NCBI GenBank assembly: GCA_964521105.1
Contig: CAZFPO010000002.1
Location: 1 to 64,000, forward strand
Source of the DNA: JAQUGA01 sp964521105
GTDB lineage: Bacteria; Bacteroidota; Bacteroidia; Bacteroidales; WCHB1-69
DNA length: 64,000 nt
Direction: 5' to 3'
Position numbers and translations under genes: made by a program. Positions 41,780-51,540 of this stretch are shown piece by piece. Positions within the stretch are counted from its first letter, which is position 1; the number at the start of each line of letters is the position of its first letter. The notes beneath the pieces were generated by a model. The model was not told where the DNA came from. It did no database searches and saw nothing but the letters and a program-made list of their open reading frames with translations.

Positions 41780-44242
41780 ATGAAAATTTCATATAATTGG
41801 TTAAAAAAATATTTATCGTTTGAAATAAATGTTACTGAAACATCTAATATTTTAACAGATATAGGCTTAGAAGTAGAATCTATTGAGAAATTTGAACCAA
41901 TTAAAGGCAGCTTAAAAGGTGTTATAGTTGGCAAAGTTGTTTCATGTGTGAAACACCTTGATGCAGATAAACTTCATGTTACAAAAGTAGATATTGGGAA
42001 ACCTGAATTGCTTCAAATTGTTTGTGGGGCTTCAAACATTGCACAAAATCAAACCGTTTTTGTGGCTACTATTGGTTCTAAACTTCATTTTACTAACGGC
42101 AACGAACTCGAAATAAAACAAACAAAAATTAGAGGAATTCAATCAGAAGGCATGATATGTGCCGAAGATGAGCTCGGCATTGGAGATTCGCACGCCGGAA
42201 TAATGGTTTTACCAGATAATTTAGAAATTGGTAAAAACGCATCGGAACTTTTTGATACCGAAATTGATTACATTTTTGAAATTGGTCTTACTCCAAACCG
42301 AAGCGATGCTATGTCTCATTATGGAGTTGCACGAGATCTTGCGGCTGCTTATAACTGTAGATTTAACAAAAGCAGCCTTACATTAATACCAAATATTGAT
42401 AATTTTAATCCTTCAATAAAAAATAGTCCAATCTCCATTCAAATTAAAGATACCGAAAATTGCATACGGTATTCGGGAATCTATATCGAAAATATTACAG
42501 TTCAAGAATCACCCGAATGGATAAAAAAATTGCTAAAATCTATAGGATTAAACTCAATTAATAACATTGTTGATGTTACAAATTATATAATGTTTGAAAT
42601 TGGTCAACCACTTCATGCATTTGATGCTAAAAAAATAAATGGCAACAAAATCGTAATTCGAAAAGCTAATCAAATTCCTTTTGTAACACTAGATAATATT
42701 GAACGAAAACTGAACGGCAGTGAACTCATGATTTGTGATTCGGAAAAGGAACTATGCATGGCTGGCATATACGGAGGTATTGATTCGGGAGTTAGCGACC
42801 AAACTACTTCTATCTTTTTAGAAAGTGCAAATTTTAATCCTGTTTCAATTCGTAAAAGCTCTAAATTACATGGCTTAAAAACCGACTCCTCGTTCAGATA
42901 TGAAAGAGGTGCCGACCCAGAAATTACTATTTATGCTCTTAAAAGAGCCGTAAGTCTACTTTCGGAACAATTTCCAGAAATAAAATACACTGAAATTATT
43001 GATGAATACCCGAATCCAGTAATTCCTCAAACGATAATTATTGAACTTGAAAATTTATGGTCGTTAATAGGCAAAAAAATACCAAGCGAAGCTATAAAAA
43101 AAATACTTATTTCTTTAGATTTCAAAATAATTTCTGAAAACCATACTCGCTTTGAAGTAATTTCTCCACTCTATCGAACAGATGTAACACGCGAAGTAGA
43201 TGTTATAGAAGAAATCTTAAGAATTTACGGGTTTAACTCTATCGAAATTCCCGAAAAAATCTCCTATACACTAAATTATAATTCTGAAACAAACAACGAT
43301 AAAGAAAAACTAAAAGAAAAAATTTCAGAATGGCTATCATCCAACGGATTTTACGAATCGATTAATAATTCACTTTCAAAAACTGAATATTTTGATAAAT
43401 TTGATTTTTTAAACAAATCGGAAGCTGTTAAAATATTAAATCCTTTAAGTAAAGAACTTGAAATTATGCGTCAATCATTACTTCCTGGATTACTCGAAAA
43501 CATTTTATTAAATCAAAATTATCAACAAAATGATGTTCGATTATACGAATTTGGTAAACATTACTCTTTTAATCACCTCTTTTCAAATTATAATGTAACA
43601 CAAAAACATCAAGAAAAAGAACATCTATCTATTGTTCTTTGCGGAAATGAAAACACTGAGAATTGGAAATTTCCGAGTGTAAAATCCGATTTTTTTTCGA
43701 TAAAAAAAATTGCTGAAGAATTAATAAATTATTCTCGTATCAAAAACAATTTTATTATCTCTGCATTCAAAAACAATCAATTTAAAGAAGGTTTAAAATA
43801 CTCATGGAGCGATAATCAACTTTTTATGCAGTGTGGTATAGTTCATCCAAAATTATTAAAACATTTCGACATTAAACAAGACGTATTTTTCCTTGAAATT
43901 GATTGGGAATTGTTTTCAAAAATTGCATTAAAACAAACCATTAAGTTTATCGAAATTAATAATTACCAGTCGGTTAAACGCGATTTAGCGTTACTCATCG
44001 ATAAAAAAATTGAATTTTCCGAAATTCAATATATTGCCCAAAAAAGTGTTGGTAAACTCCTAAAAGACATCAACTTGTTTGATGTTTATGAAGGTGAAAA
44101 ATTACCACATGATAAAAAATCATACGCTATTAGGCTTACACTGCAAGATAAAGATAAAACCATGACCGATAAAGAAATAAACAAGGTTATGGATAATTTA
44201 ATAAATTCGTTGAAAACCAATATTAACGCTGAAATTCGTTAA
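41780..44242 (+). CDS. pheT: Phenylalanyl-tRNA synthetase beta subunit
   Basis: PheT pairs with PheS (not in this window) as an alpha2-beta2 enzyme charging tRNA-Phe. The 820-residue protein has the full bacterial layout: MKISYNWLKKYL at the start, the tRNA-binding OB domain (~42-150, GKVVSCVKHLDADKLHVTKVD), the B3/B4 editing domain (NNIVDVTNYIMFEIGQPLHAFDA), B5, the inactive synthetase-like core (EEILRIYGFNSIEIP), and the C-terminal anticodon-binding FDX-ACB domain (~730-820, SVKRDLALLIDKKIEF). Separate pheS and pheT genes are usual in Bacteroidota. Confidence 0.98.
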   Translation: MKISYNWLKKYLSFEINVTETSNILTDIGLEVESIEKFEPIKGSLKGVIVGKVVSCVKHLDADKLHVTKVDIGKPELLQIVCGASNIAQNQTVFVATIGSKLHFTNGNELEIKQTKIRGIQSEGMICAEDELGIGDSHAGIMVLPDNLEIGKNASELFDTEIDYIFEIGLTPNRSDAMSHYGVARDLAAAYNCRFNKSSLTLIPNIDNFNPSIKNSPISIQIKDTENCIRYSGIYIENITVQESPEWIKKLLKSIGLNSINNIVDVTNYIMFEIGQPLHAFDAKKINGNKIVIRKANQIPFVTLDNIERKLNGSELMICDSEKELCMAGIYGGIDSGVSDQTTSIFLESANFNPVSIRKSSKLHGLKTDSSFRYERGADPEITIYALKRAVSLLSEQFPEIKYTEIIDEYPNPVIPQTIIIELENLWSLIGKKIPSEAIKKILISLDFKIISENHTRFEVISPLYRTDVTREVDVIEEILRIYGFNSIEIPEKISYTLNYNSETNNDKEKLKEKISEWLSSNGFYESINNSLSKTEYFDKFDFLNKSEAVKILNPLSKELEIMRQSLLPGLLENILLNQNYQQNDVRLYEFGKHYSFNHLFSNYNVTQKHQEKEHLSIVLCGNENTENWKFPSVKSDFFSIKKIAEELINYSRIKNNFIISAFKNNQFKEGLKYSWSDNQLFMQCGIVHPKLLKHFDIKQDVFFLEIDWELFSKIALKQTIKFIEINNYQSVKRDLALLIDKKIEFSEIQYIAQKSVGKLLKDINLFDVYEGEKLPHDKKSYAIRLTLQDKDKTMTDKEINKVMDNLINSLKTNINAEIR

Positions 44243-44265
44243 AGAGAATAATAACAATTAATTAT

Positions 44266-44813
44266 TTGGAGGTTCAATTGGATAAAATTGTAAAAATCGA
44301 GAACAATGGTAACGAGATCCGCCCTGATTGCTTTATTAGCTTAGAAATCACATCGATTTGTCGGTTTTTCAAGCATATAACTATCACAGCAAGGGTAACT
44401 ATACGTCCATGACTGATATTGTAATATTAGGTGTAACCGAAATTGATGTAAACTTTAATGGCAATGTTGTTACCCATTCCGATGGATATCTTTTGCACGG
44501 AATTGGTGGCTGGCAAAATTGCTTGCATGCAAAATGTGTAATTATACCAATTTCTTTATTCCGCGACCGACTCCCTGTGTTTGTTGATGAAGTTACTACA
44601 TTATGTGGGCCTGGTGAACTTATTGATGTAATAGTTACCGAACGGGGAATTACTATTAATCCAAAGCGTACCGATTTAATTGAAAAAATGAAAAACAACA
44701 AATTACCAATAAAAACAATTCAAGAATTAAAAGAAGAAGCCGAAAAAAATTGCTACAAACCCGCTAAACCAAAATTTAGTGATGAAGTTGTTGGAGTTGT
44801 CAAATTGGTTTAA
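44266..44813 (+). pseudogene. citF: Citrate lyase alpha subunit remnant
   Basis: The frame ending at 44813 encodes what looks like the last ~155 residues of CitF, the citrate:acetyl-ACP transferase subunit of citrate lyase: RNHIDLSVFQAYN, TDIVILGVTEIDVNFNGNVVT, DGYLLHGIGG, LIDVIVTERGITINPKR, IKTIQELKEEAE. Full CitF has about 500 residues, so most of the enzyme is missing. Homologous-looking sequence starts at about 44340, just after a TAG in that frame. Upstream, a GGAGG (44268-44272) precedes a TTG-started frame (44278 onward, DKIVKIENNGNEIRP) that may be the original 5' end, in another frame. This fits an internal deletion. No citD, citE, citX or citG is nearby. A short product from ATG 44409 is possible but could not be an active subunit. 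Confidence 0.7.
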
Positions 44814-44914
44814 GAAAATGTTTTAAATTCAAATTATAAAGACATTGATTAGTAAAATATTTATTCACACAAAATTCCTTGATAATTACCAGGGAATTTC
44901 TTTATTCAAAAGAG

Positions 44915-45589
44915 ATGACAGATATTATTTCAAAAGCGGCACTTTTTGCTCAAAACCATCATCAAAACTGCGATCCATCGCACGATTGGTGGCATGTTGA
45001 ACGAGTTTGGAAATTAGCCAAAAAAATTGCAATACAAGAAAATGCAACCCTTCAAGTTGTTGAACTAGCAGCCCTTTTACATGATATAGACGATAGAAAA
45101 ATTGTTGGTGAAACTGCTTCAAAGAAACTACTAACCACAACTAAGTGGCTAAATGAAAACAATGTTTCGATCGAGTTAACCACTATAATATTAAAAATCA
45201 TTCAAGAATTGTCATTTAAAGGTGCTGGTGTTGAAACTCCAATGAGTACAATTGAAGGCTGTTGTGTTCAAGATGCCGACCGGTTAGATGCAATTGGAGC
45301 TATTGGTGTTGCTCGGTGCATGGCGTACACAGGGACGGTAAATCGTCCATTGTACGACCCAACTTTATTACCCAAAATTCATGAAACATACAACGATTAT
45401 AAAAAAGGAAGAGGGACTGCCATAAACCATTTTTACGAAAAACTTCTTTTACTAAAAGATAGAATGAACACAGATACAGGAAAAAAAATTGCATTGTACC
45501 GTGATGAGTTTTTACAAGTATATTTAAAGCAATTTTTAATCGAGTGGGAACAGCTTGATTTTGACATTAATACACCAACTAATGTTTAG
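44915..45589 (+). CDS. HD-domain phosphohydrolase (YedJ-like)
   Basis: A 224-residue cytoplasmic protein of the HD superfamily. The metal-binding residues are visible: SHDWWHVERVWKLA (first His and Asp region), ALLHDIDDRK (the HD pair), and CVQDADRLDAIGAIGVAR (the late Asp). The start at ATG 44915 (MTDIISKAALF) is chosen over a TTG 36 bp upstream because the extra residues do not fit the family. Related proteins (YedJ/YpgQ type) are thought to hydrolyse nucleotides or other phosphoesters; the substrate here is unknown. It overlaps the convergent sensor gene by 11 bp at the 3' end. Confidence 0.87.
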   Translation: MTDIISKAALFAQNHHQNCDPSHDWWHVERVWKLAKKIAIQENATLQVVELAALLHDIDDRKIVGETASKKLLTTTKWLNENNVSIELTTIILKIIQELSFKGAGVETPMSTIEGCCVQDADRLDAIGAIGVARCMAYTGTVNRPLYDPTLLPKIHETYNDYKKGRGTAINHFYEKLLLLKDRMNTDTGKKIALYRDEFLQVYLKQFLIEWEQLDFDINTPTNV

Positions 45590-48500
45590 CCAAAACTAAA
45601 TCAATTAATTCTGATTTAGTATATGGATATTCAATAAAACGAACATTGCTGAATATTAGCGTATACTCACTTCGCTCAAATTTTTTAAACTGTGAACAAC
45701 TAATAACAACCAGAGTTTCGCTTGTAAATCGTGTTGAAATTTTATTTATAATATCAATTGCTTTAATATTATTCACTAATTCATCAACAAAAATAATATC
45801 CGGATATCTTTCAGAATAGTTTGATAGTACTTTAATTGCATCAATATAGTCGATAAAAGATATAACTTCTTCACATTTTTCTTCTAATGTACTGCAAACA
45901 TAATTTAATACTTCTTTATCGGAGCAAATTACTGCAGCTTTTTTAACATGTTTTTCAGAAGTTACTTTATTTATTGGCATTTGAACTATCGGTTCAAAAA
46001 TTAGTTTACAAGTTACTTCATTTGACTTATTTTTAATAAAATCCATGTCAACATTTAAAAGCAAACATATTTTTCTCAAGAATGCAAAATCAATAATTAT
46101 CTGAGGAGTAGTTTCGTAGTTTGTAAACATATTAAAGAAACTTGATGATTTTATTGTGTTTATTTGATTATCAATCAAATCATCTATAAAAAATTTTATA
46201 TTTATTTCTAATTTGTTATCAGAGTTAATGAATTGAACAATTTTAATATTGGGGAAACTCGAATGTAGAACAGAATAATTTACTGCATAATCAACTATAA
46301 AAATGAACGATTTTTCGTTTAATTCCACCTCCATCTCACTAGATAACTCATTAATATAAAAAATATTTTTCCCTTTATATAGTACTTCTCGGCTATTAAT
46401 ATTATAAAACAACTGTGCAAATAAAGTTTCAATACAAACTTCTTTAACACTAAATTCGTCTTTATTACTAAGGATATTATGTAAAAAAGTTAAATTATTA
46501 TATTCTGATTGCAAGTAACTAATTAGTTTTGAATCATTATTTTCATTATCAGCATGCATGATTTTATAAATCCGTTGCATTCTGAAACTTAAATTTTGAA
46601 AATGATAGTAAAAAATATTTTCTAATGAACTTGATGCTTCAGATAGTTTGTTCTTAGTTTGATAAAATTCGGTATTTTCAATAAAAGTAACAATTGCATG
46701 CGATATTACCCCCTTTTCATCTTCGTCAATAACAGGACTTATCCATACATCAAAATATTTTTCCTCTTCACCCAAAAATAAATTAAAATTACTATGAATT
46801 ATCTCTGAGCGTGAAATCATTTGATTAATTAAACATTCGGAATTAGAAATTGAACAAATAATGTTAGGATTTTTTTGAATCAATTCGCATGGACAATTAA
46901 CCAAGTTGCCTATTTGACTGGTACAATTACTTTTATTTATAACTTTTCGGCTTTTAATGTCGACAATAAACACTGGTATTGGTAAATTACTAACAACCAG
47001 ACTAAGGGTTGATAGCTCATTTTTAAAGTTAATATTTTTGGTAATAATTTCGTTGTTATTAACTATATAAAATATAAATTCGTTCTCATAAACTTTTGAA
47101 GCATATATTGAAACAAATAAACCCAAATCTCTTGATTTCATCTTGACAATAATATCAATATTGGGTTGAGTTTTTAAATTTTCAAAAAAATGAATAAACT
47201 CATCTAAGTTGGTTTCATCGATAAATTCAAATAAGGGTTTATTATATAAACTAATCTTTTCTACCCCTAAGAAAACAGAAAAAGAAGTGCTAAAATCTTT
47301 AATATTTCCATTTTTATCAGTAACTAAACTACATAAAGTTGTACTTTCTAAATAGTCGCGAAATCGTTGTTCGTTGAACCTAATTAAATCCTCTGATCTA
47401 ACTTTATCCGACACATCAATAATAAAACCTTCTAATGCTACGGGATTTCCATTATCATCATATACACACCTTCCTTTTTCTAACACCCATTTATTTTCAT
47501 TATTTGCCGTTTTAATTTTATATTGTCCTTCAAATAAACCAGCATTTTCAATAACTTTTTGCCATTTACTCCACAATAACTCCTGAAATTCGGGCAATAT
47601 TATTTCACTAAACGAAAGTTTATTATTGTCAATAAAATCTTCAACATGGTAACCTGTTAAATCAAAACAGCCATTACTCATAAATTTCATTGTCCAATTT
47701 TTATCTATCGAACATCGATATATCACACCCGGAATGTGATTAAAATAGGTTTGTATGGTTTTTTTAGTTTCATATAATTCAATAATGGCATCAATGTTTT
47801 CATTTACTTTTCGCATAACCATTACCGCTCCAACAGGCTCACCAATCGAATTATTTTTGATAATAATGCGATTTTCAACATCAATAAAACCACCAAGCTT
47901 CGAATTTATCTCCAAAACTAGAAGCGTTTCATTTACTTTTGATATATTTTCAGCAGCTTTATTTAATGAATCAAGAGCATTATTTAGCTTTATCTTTGAC
48001 GTTGGACTGATAAAACTTTCAATATTTTTAAAAATTAAATCTTCCTTATTGTACCCTAAAAGCTGATTTACCGAAGAAGTAACCGAAATAATTATTCCTT
48101 CGAAATTTACTTGCCAAACCACTTCGTTTATATGCTCTAAAATTAACTTTTCTTCATCAAAATAATCTACACTAGCAGGTTTTTTAAATTTATTTCCGCC
48201 TGCTTTAATATCTATGATTAGCTGATTAACAACCCCTTGCTGTTTATAAACAGGTGAAACACCCACAATAACTATTTTATCATTAATAGAATTGGCAAGT
48301 ACATATTTATTTTCCGCTACAGTGCAATTATCAAAAAGATATTTTATTCTATCCTTTAATTCCTTATTTTGCATTGCATTAATGAAATGATTAAAATCAT
48401 ATTTTTCCTCAATATTTATGTTCAAAACATTAGCAGCAAAAATTTTTGCAGTATAATTTATAAATTCAATCGAATAATCCTTATTTACAATTATCAAACT

Positions 48501-49226
48501 TTCTGTATAACTATTTAATGCACTTCGTATTTTTGTAATATTACTATATAAACTCCTTTCATCGATGTATTTTTGACCAATTACAAAATATATAATAAAA
48601 AAAACTAAAACCAAAACAACAGATAATAAAATTGGTGAAACTACTTTTGGCTGTAAAAATGAAATAAAATCTTCGTTCAAAACATCAACTCCAATAAGAG
48701 CTATCATTTCATTATTTTGACTTAAAATAGGCGAAACTACCGAAATAAAGTTCCCCCATTTATCGGTATATGGTTTGCAAATAATCTCTTTTTTATTAAA
48801 ATAAGCATCATAAAATTCCTTTGGCGCATCTTGATACTTTTCGCCAGGCTCAGCTAAATCGGTTTTATTTGTATAATTTCTATTGTCTGGTTCCGAGTCG
48901 ATATAAAAAAACAGAGAAGAATCTCGCATGCCCAATAAGTATGTATATCTAATATTGGGTGTGGAATTGTTTAATGCAGTTAATTTTTGCTTTAAAGATA
49001 TGTAATCGACATTGGTAACATCCGTTGAATCTCCTTTTAAAGATAAAATCTCGTTATAATTTATTACTGATTTTATTGAATTAATTTTTTCAACAAGCCT
49101 AACATGCTGATTTTTTACACTGTCAATGTAATTATTATAGGAACTAAAAAAACCTAATGACAAAATTAATATTGATAAAAAGATAATGGTTAATATTTGA
49201 ATATTTTTTGAATTCATGGCTGACAA
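45579..49226 (-). CDS. Multi-PAS membrane sensor with degenerate kinase and receiver domains
   Basis: A 1,215-residue protein with one transmembrane helix at ~10-30, an extracytoplasmic cache-like sensor (~33-200, ending ISVVSPILSQNNEMIALIGVDV), a second helix (~201-222), and about five PAS domains (~235-880). One PAS has five cysteines near residue 790 (NCPCELI, IICSIS, SECL). Residues ~885-1,075 sit where a histidine kinase should be, but no standard H-box, N-box or GxG motifs are seen. Residues ~1,090-1,215 form a receiver-like domain: a possible phospho-Asp is in DIIFVDEL, but the start reads VICSDK instead of a DD pair and the usual KP is replaced by EYPYT. It looks like a sensor that signals without normal phosphorelay. 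It overlaps the HD gene at its 3' end. Confidence 0.78.
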   Translation of the reverse strand: MSAMNSKNIQILTIIFLSILILSLGFFSSYNNYIDSVKNQHVRLVEKINSIKSVINYNEILSLKGDSTDVTNVDYISLKQKLTALNNSTPNIRYTYLLGMRDSSLFFYIDSEPDNRNYTNKTDLAEPGEKYQDAPKEFYDAYFNKKEIICKPYTDKWGNFISVVSPILSQNNEMIALIGVDVLNEDFISFLQPKVVSPILLSVVLVLVFFIIYFVIGQKYIDERSLYSNITKIRSALNSYTESLIIVNKDYSIEFINYTAKIFAANVLNINIEEKYDFNHFINAMQNKELKDRIKYLFDNCTVAENKYVLANSINDKIVIVGVSPVYKQQGVVNQLIIDIKAGGNKFKKPASVDYFDEEKLILEHINEVVWQVNFEGIIISVTSSVNQLLGYNKEDLIFKNIESFISPTSKIKLNNALDSLNKAAENISKVNETLLVLEINSKLGGFIDVENRIIIKNNSIGEPVGAVMVMRKVNENIDAIIELYETKKTIQTYFNHIPGVIYRCSIDKNWTMKFMSNGCFDLTGYHVEDFIDNNKLSFSEIILPEFQELLWSKWQKVIENAGLFEGQYKIKTANNENKWVLEKGRCVYDDNGNPVALEGFIIDVSDKVRSEDLIRFNEQRFRDYLESTTLCSLVTDKNGNIKDFSTSFSVFLGVEKISLYNKPLFEFIDETNLDEFIHFFENLKTQPNIDIIVKMKSRDLGLFVSIYASKVYENEFIFYIVNNNEIITKNINFKNELSTLSLVVSNLPIPVFIVDIKSRKVINKSNCTSQIGNLVNCPCELIQKNPNIICSISNSECLINQMISRSEIIHSNFNLFLGEEEKYFDVWISPVIDEDEKGVISHAIVTFIENTEFYQTKNKLSEASSSLENIFYYHFQNLSFRMQRIYKIMHADNENNDSKLISYLQSEYNNLTFLHNILSNKDEFSVKEVCIETLFAQLFYNINSREVLYKGKNIFYINELSSEMEVELNEKSFIFIVDYAVNYSVLHSSFPNIKIVQFINSDNKLEINIKFFIDDLIDNQINTIKSSSFFNMFTNYETTPQIIIDFAFLRKICLLLNVDMDFIKNKSNEVTCKLIFEPIVQMPINKVTSEKHVKKAAVICSDKEVLNYVCSTLEEKCEEVISFIDYIDAIKVLSNYSERYPDIIFVDELVNNIKAIDIINKISTRFTSETLVVISCSQFKKFERSEYTLIFSNVRFIEYPYTKSELIDLVLAKH

Positions 49227-49394
49227 TTTATTATTAACAAAAATACAATTTAAAACAATTCAAAATCATTCTGATTTGTTGGGTAATAATTAGATTTCAA
49301 AAATCAAATTAATAATTTAATCTTCAAATAATTTAAATTTATTCTAATGAACTTACGTGTAAATCAAATGTTGTATTGAAGCAAAAGATAATAA

Positions 49395-50300
49395 ATGACA
49401 ATTTTCAACAAAATTCCTTTACGAAATATATTTTTAATAACTGCATTGATTTTAGGATTAATAGCTGGTAATTTTGCACACGTCATCAAAGACTACATCA
49501 TCTATATTTTATTATTTATGATGACAATATCATTGCAATCAATACCTTCAAAAACATTTAAACCTGAAAAAAAAATACTAAAACCTATACTTCTATCTAT
49601 TATTTTAAACTATTTTCTTTTTAGCGTAATTTTATTTATTTTGGTATTTATATTCATTCCGTTTGAAAAAGAGTTATATGCAGGTTTTATTTTAATTGCC
49701 ATATCGCCACCTGGTTTAGTTATTGTTCCGTTTGCGGTACGAATGAATGCAGATGTTGATTGGGCAACTGTTGGAGTGATAGGTTCCTATTTATTTTTAC
49801 TTATTTTGTTTCCTTTGACAATGTACTTTTTTAATGCGGAAATTGACTTTTTTGAAATTCTAAAACTATTATTTTATTCGGTCATTTTACCTCTTTTTCT
49901 TTCTCGAATTTTAAGAAAACTACCCACCTATTCATTTATTTCAAATTATCAAGGCAAATTAATCGATATTTCATTTTTCGCCTTAATTTATGTTGTGATT
50001 GGTATTAATAATGAAATTTTAACAAATAATTTTTTAATGGCATTAAATCCATTATTTGTATTTTCAATTTTATTATTCCCTTTATCTTTTCTGTTTATTT
50101 ATTTCAGTAAAAAAATAAATTTAAGTCAAAAAGACACAATAAATAGAGCATTAATGTTTAGTGTTAAAAATAATGGATTTTCGGTGGTAACCTCTCTATC
50201 ATTATTTGGGACTACAGCAGCAATTCCCTCTGCTGCATTAAGCGTTGTTCTTTTAATTTATTTAATAATATTTCCTAATATAATTAATAAGATGAGCTAG
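49395..50300 (+). CDS. Bile acid:sodium symporter (BASS/BART)-like membrane transporter
   Basis: A 301-residue polytopic protein with nine or ten hydrophobic helices over its whole length. AISPPGLVIVPFAVRMNADVDWATVG and SVKNNGFSVVTSLSLFG fit the two crossover helices of the BASS/BART superfamily, whose members use ion gradients to move organic acids and related anions. The substrate cannot be told. It diverges from the sensor gene (169 bp between starts) and converges on the nucleotidyltransferase with 9 bp between stops. AEC-type or other BART members are the alternative. Confidence 0.75.
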   Translation: MTIFNKIPLRNIFLITALILGLIAGNFAHVIKDYIIYILLFMMTISLQSIPSKTFKPEKKILKPILLSIILNYFLFSVILFILVFIFIPFEKELYAGFILIAISPPGLVIVPFAVRMNADVDWATVGVIGSYLFLLILFPLTMYFFNAEIDFFEILKLLFYSVILPLFLSRILRKLPTYSFISNYQGKLIDISFFALIYVVIGINNEILTNNFLMALNPLFVFSILLFPLSFLFIYFSKKINLSQKDTINRALMFSVKNNGFSVVTSLSLFGTTAAIPSAALSVVLLIYLIIFPNIINKMS

Positions 50301-50309
50301 GCAATACTA

Positions 50310-51227
50310 CTACCAAAGAGGAGTTGGATAAATTCCCTTATCATGAAGTAACCTAAGATTACTAATTACCATGCTACGATCTTCACGATAGGTAACGCCA
50401 AACCATGATGCAGAAGTATTTAACACATTAACTTCGGCTAATCCATCTTTTACAAGGTCGTTTACAGCATAAGGAATATAAAACTCTGCTTTTTCGCTAT
50501 AGTGATTTTGTTCCAGAAATTTCTCAAACATATTTTGTAAATAATGAAACAAATCGGGTGTAAATCCCCAAAAGTTCATCGAAACAATAGAGTTTGGATT
50601 TAATTGTTTTTTAAAGCCATTTTCATCTTCATAAACTATTTCCCCATTAATTTCTTGAATTTTTGTATGCTCCTGAACATCTGTCATAAATCCATTTTCG
50701 TTTACGCGGCAAACGCCTCTCGAAACGAATCCATTTTCGGAAAGAGTGTTTTGTAAATAATAACCCACCATCGAAAATTTCCCTTTGCCATCATGATTTT
50801 TTGTTAAAAATTGAGACATTTGTTTAAAGGCATCGGCACCATAAAAATCATCTCCATTAATCACAGCAAATGGCTCTTTAATAACTTCTGAAGCCATTAA
50901 AACAGCATGCCCAGTTCCCCAAGGTTTTGTTCTATTTGAAATCGAAAACCTTTCAGGAACAGATTCTATTTCTTGAAGAACGTAATCTACTTTAATTTTT
51001 CCCGAATACTTATCGGAAATTGCCTCCTTAAAATCATGCTCAATACTTTTTCGAATAACAAAAACAACCTTCCCAAATCCAGCTTTGTAGGCATCATAAA
51101 CCGAATAATCAATAATTGTTTCGTTAGTAGGTCCCAAGGTGTCAATTTGCTTTAAACCGCCGTAACGACTTCCTACTCCAGCAGCTAAAATTAATAAAGT
51201 TGGCTTCATTTTTTTCATTTTTTTCAT
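50310..51227 (-). CDS. Sugar-phosphate nucleotidyltransferase-like protein
   Basis: A 305-residue cytoplasmic protein with a Rossmann-like nucleotidyltransferase domain: LLILAAGVGSRYGGLKQ is the nucleotide-binding loop, GTGHAVLMA the sugar-phosphate loop, and INGDDFYG the metal-binding aspartates. The family joins NTP to a sugar 1-phosphate, but this branch lacks an identified substrate. The N-terminus MKKMKKMKPT offers three in-frame ATGs (51227, 51218 and 51209); the last is closest to the family start. Together with the glycosyltransferase, GtrA and ligase-like genes further right it may serve surface-polysaccharide synthesis, but they are not in one operon. Confidence 0.83.
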   Translation of the reverse strand: MKKMKKMKPTLLILAAGVGSRYGGLKQIDTLGPTNETIIDYSVYDAYKAGFGKVVFVIRKSIEHDFKEAISDKYSGKIKVDYVLQEIESVPERFSISNRTKPWGTGHAVLMASEVIKEPFAVINGDDFYGADAFKQMSQFLTKNHDGKGKFSMVGYYLQNTLSENGFVSRGVCRVNENGFMTDVQEHTKIQEINGEIVYEDENGFKKQLNPNSIVSMNFWGFTPDLFHYLQNMFEKFLEQNHYSEKAEFYIPYAVNDLVKDGLAEVNVLNTSASWFGVTYREDRSMVISNLRLLHDKGIYPTPLW

Positions 51228-51540
51228 TACAAAATTACATTTTTTAAAGAACTTTAAAAAATCAATTACTATTTAAATATGGAAATCTCCTATTAAAATT
51301 ATTGCAATTAATTAACAAATAATTTCACGCGTCTGATTATCAATATTTTTGAATAAAAAAAATGTTTAATATATTTAATTATAGGCAAATTTTATTCTTA
51401 AAAATTGAAGTAAATAATTGTTAAAAAAACCATATTGTATTTTTTTATTAATTTAGTCGCTTGAAAAAAAAGTTTTTGGGATAAACTTTATTAAAAAATA
51501 CACTTCAAAAATAACCTATTTATTAATCAAAAAATTAAGC
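51228..51540. other. Divergent intergenic region
   Basis: 313 bp of very AT-rich DNA between the divergent nucleotidyltransferase and the first TonB-dependent receptor. No frame, hairpin or exact TAnnTTTG box with a correctly spaced TTG was found. Confidence 0.5.

Noticed and set aside
44399..44701. 100-codon minus-strand frame
   Set aside because: It is antisense to the clearly CitF-like frame and has no features of its own.
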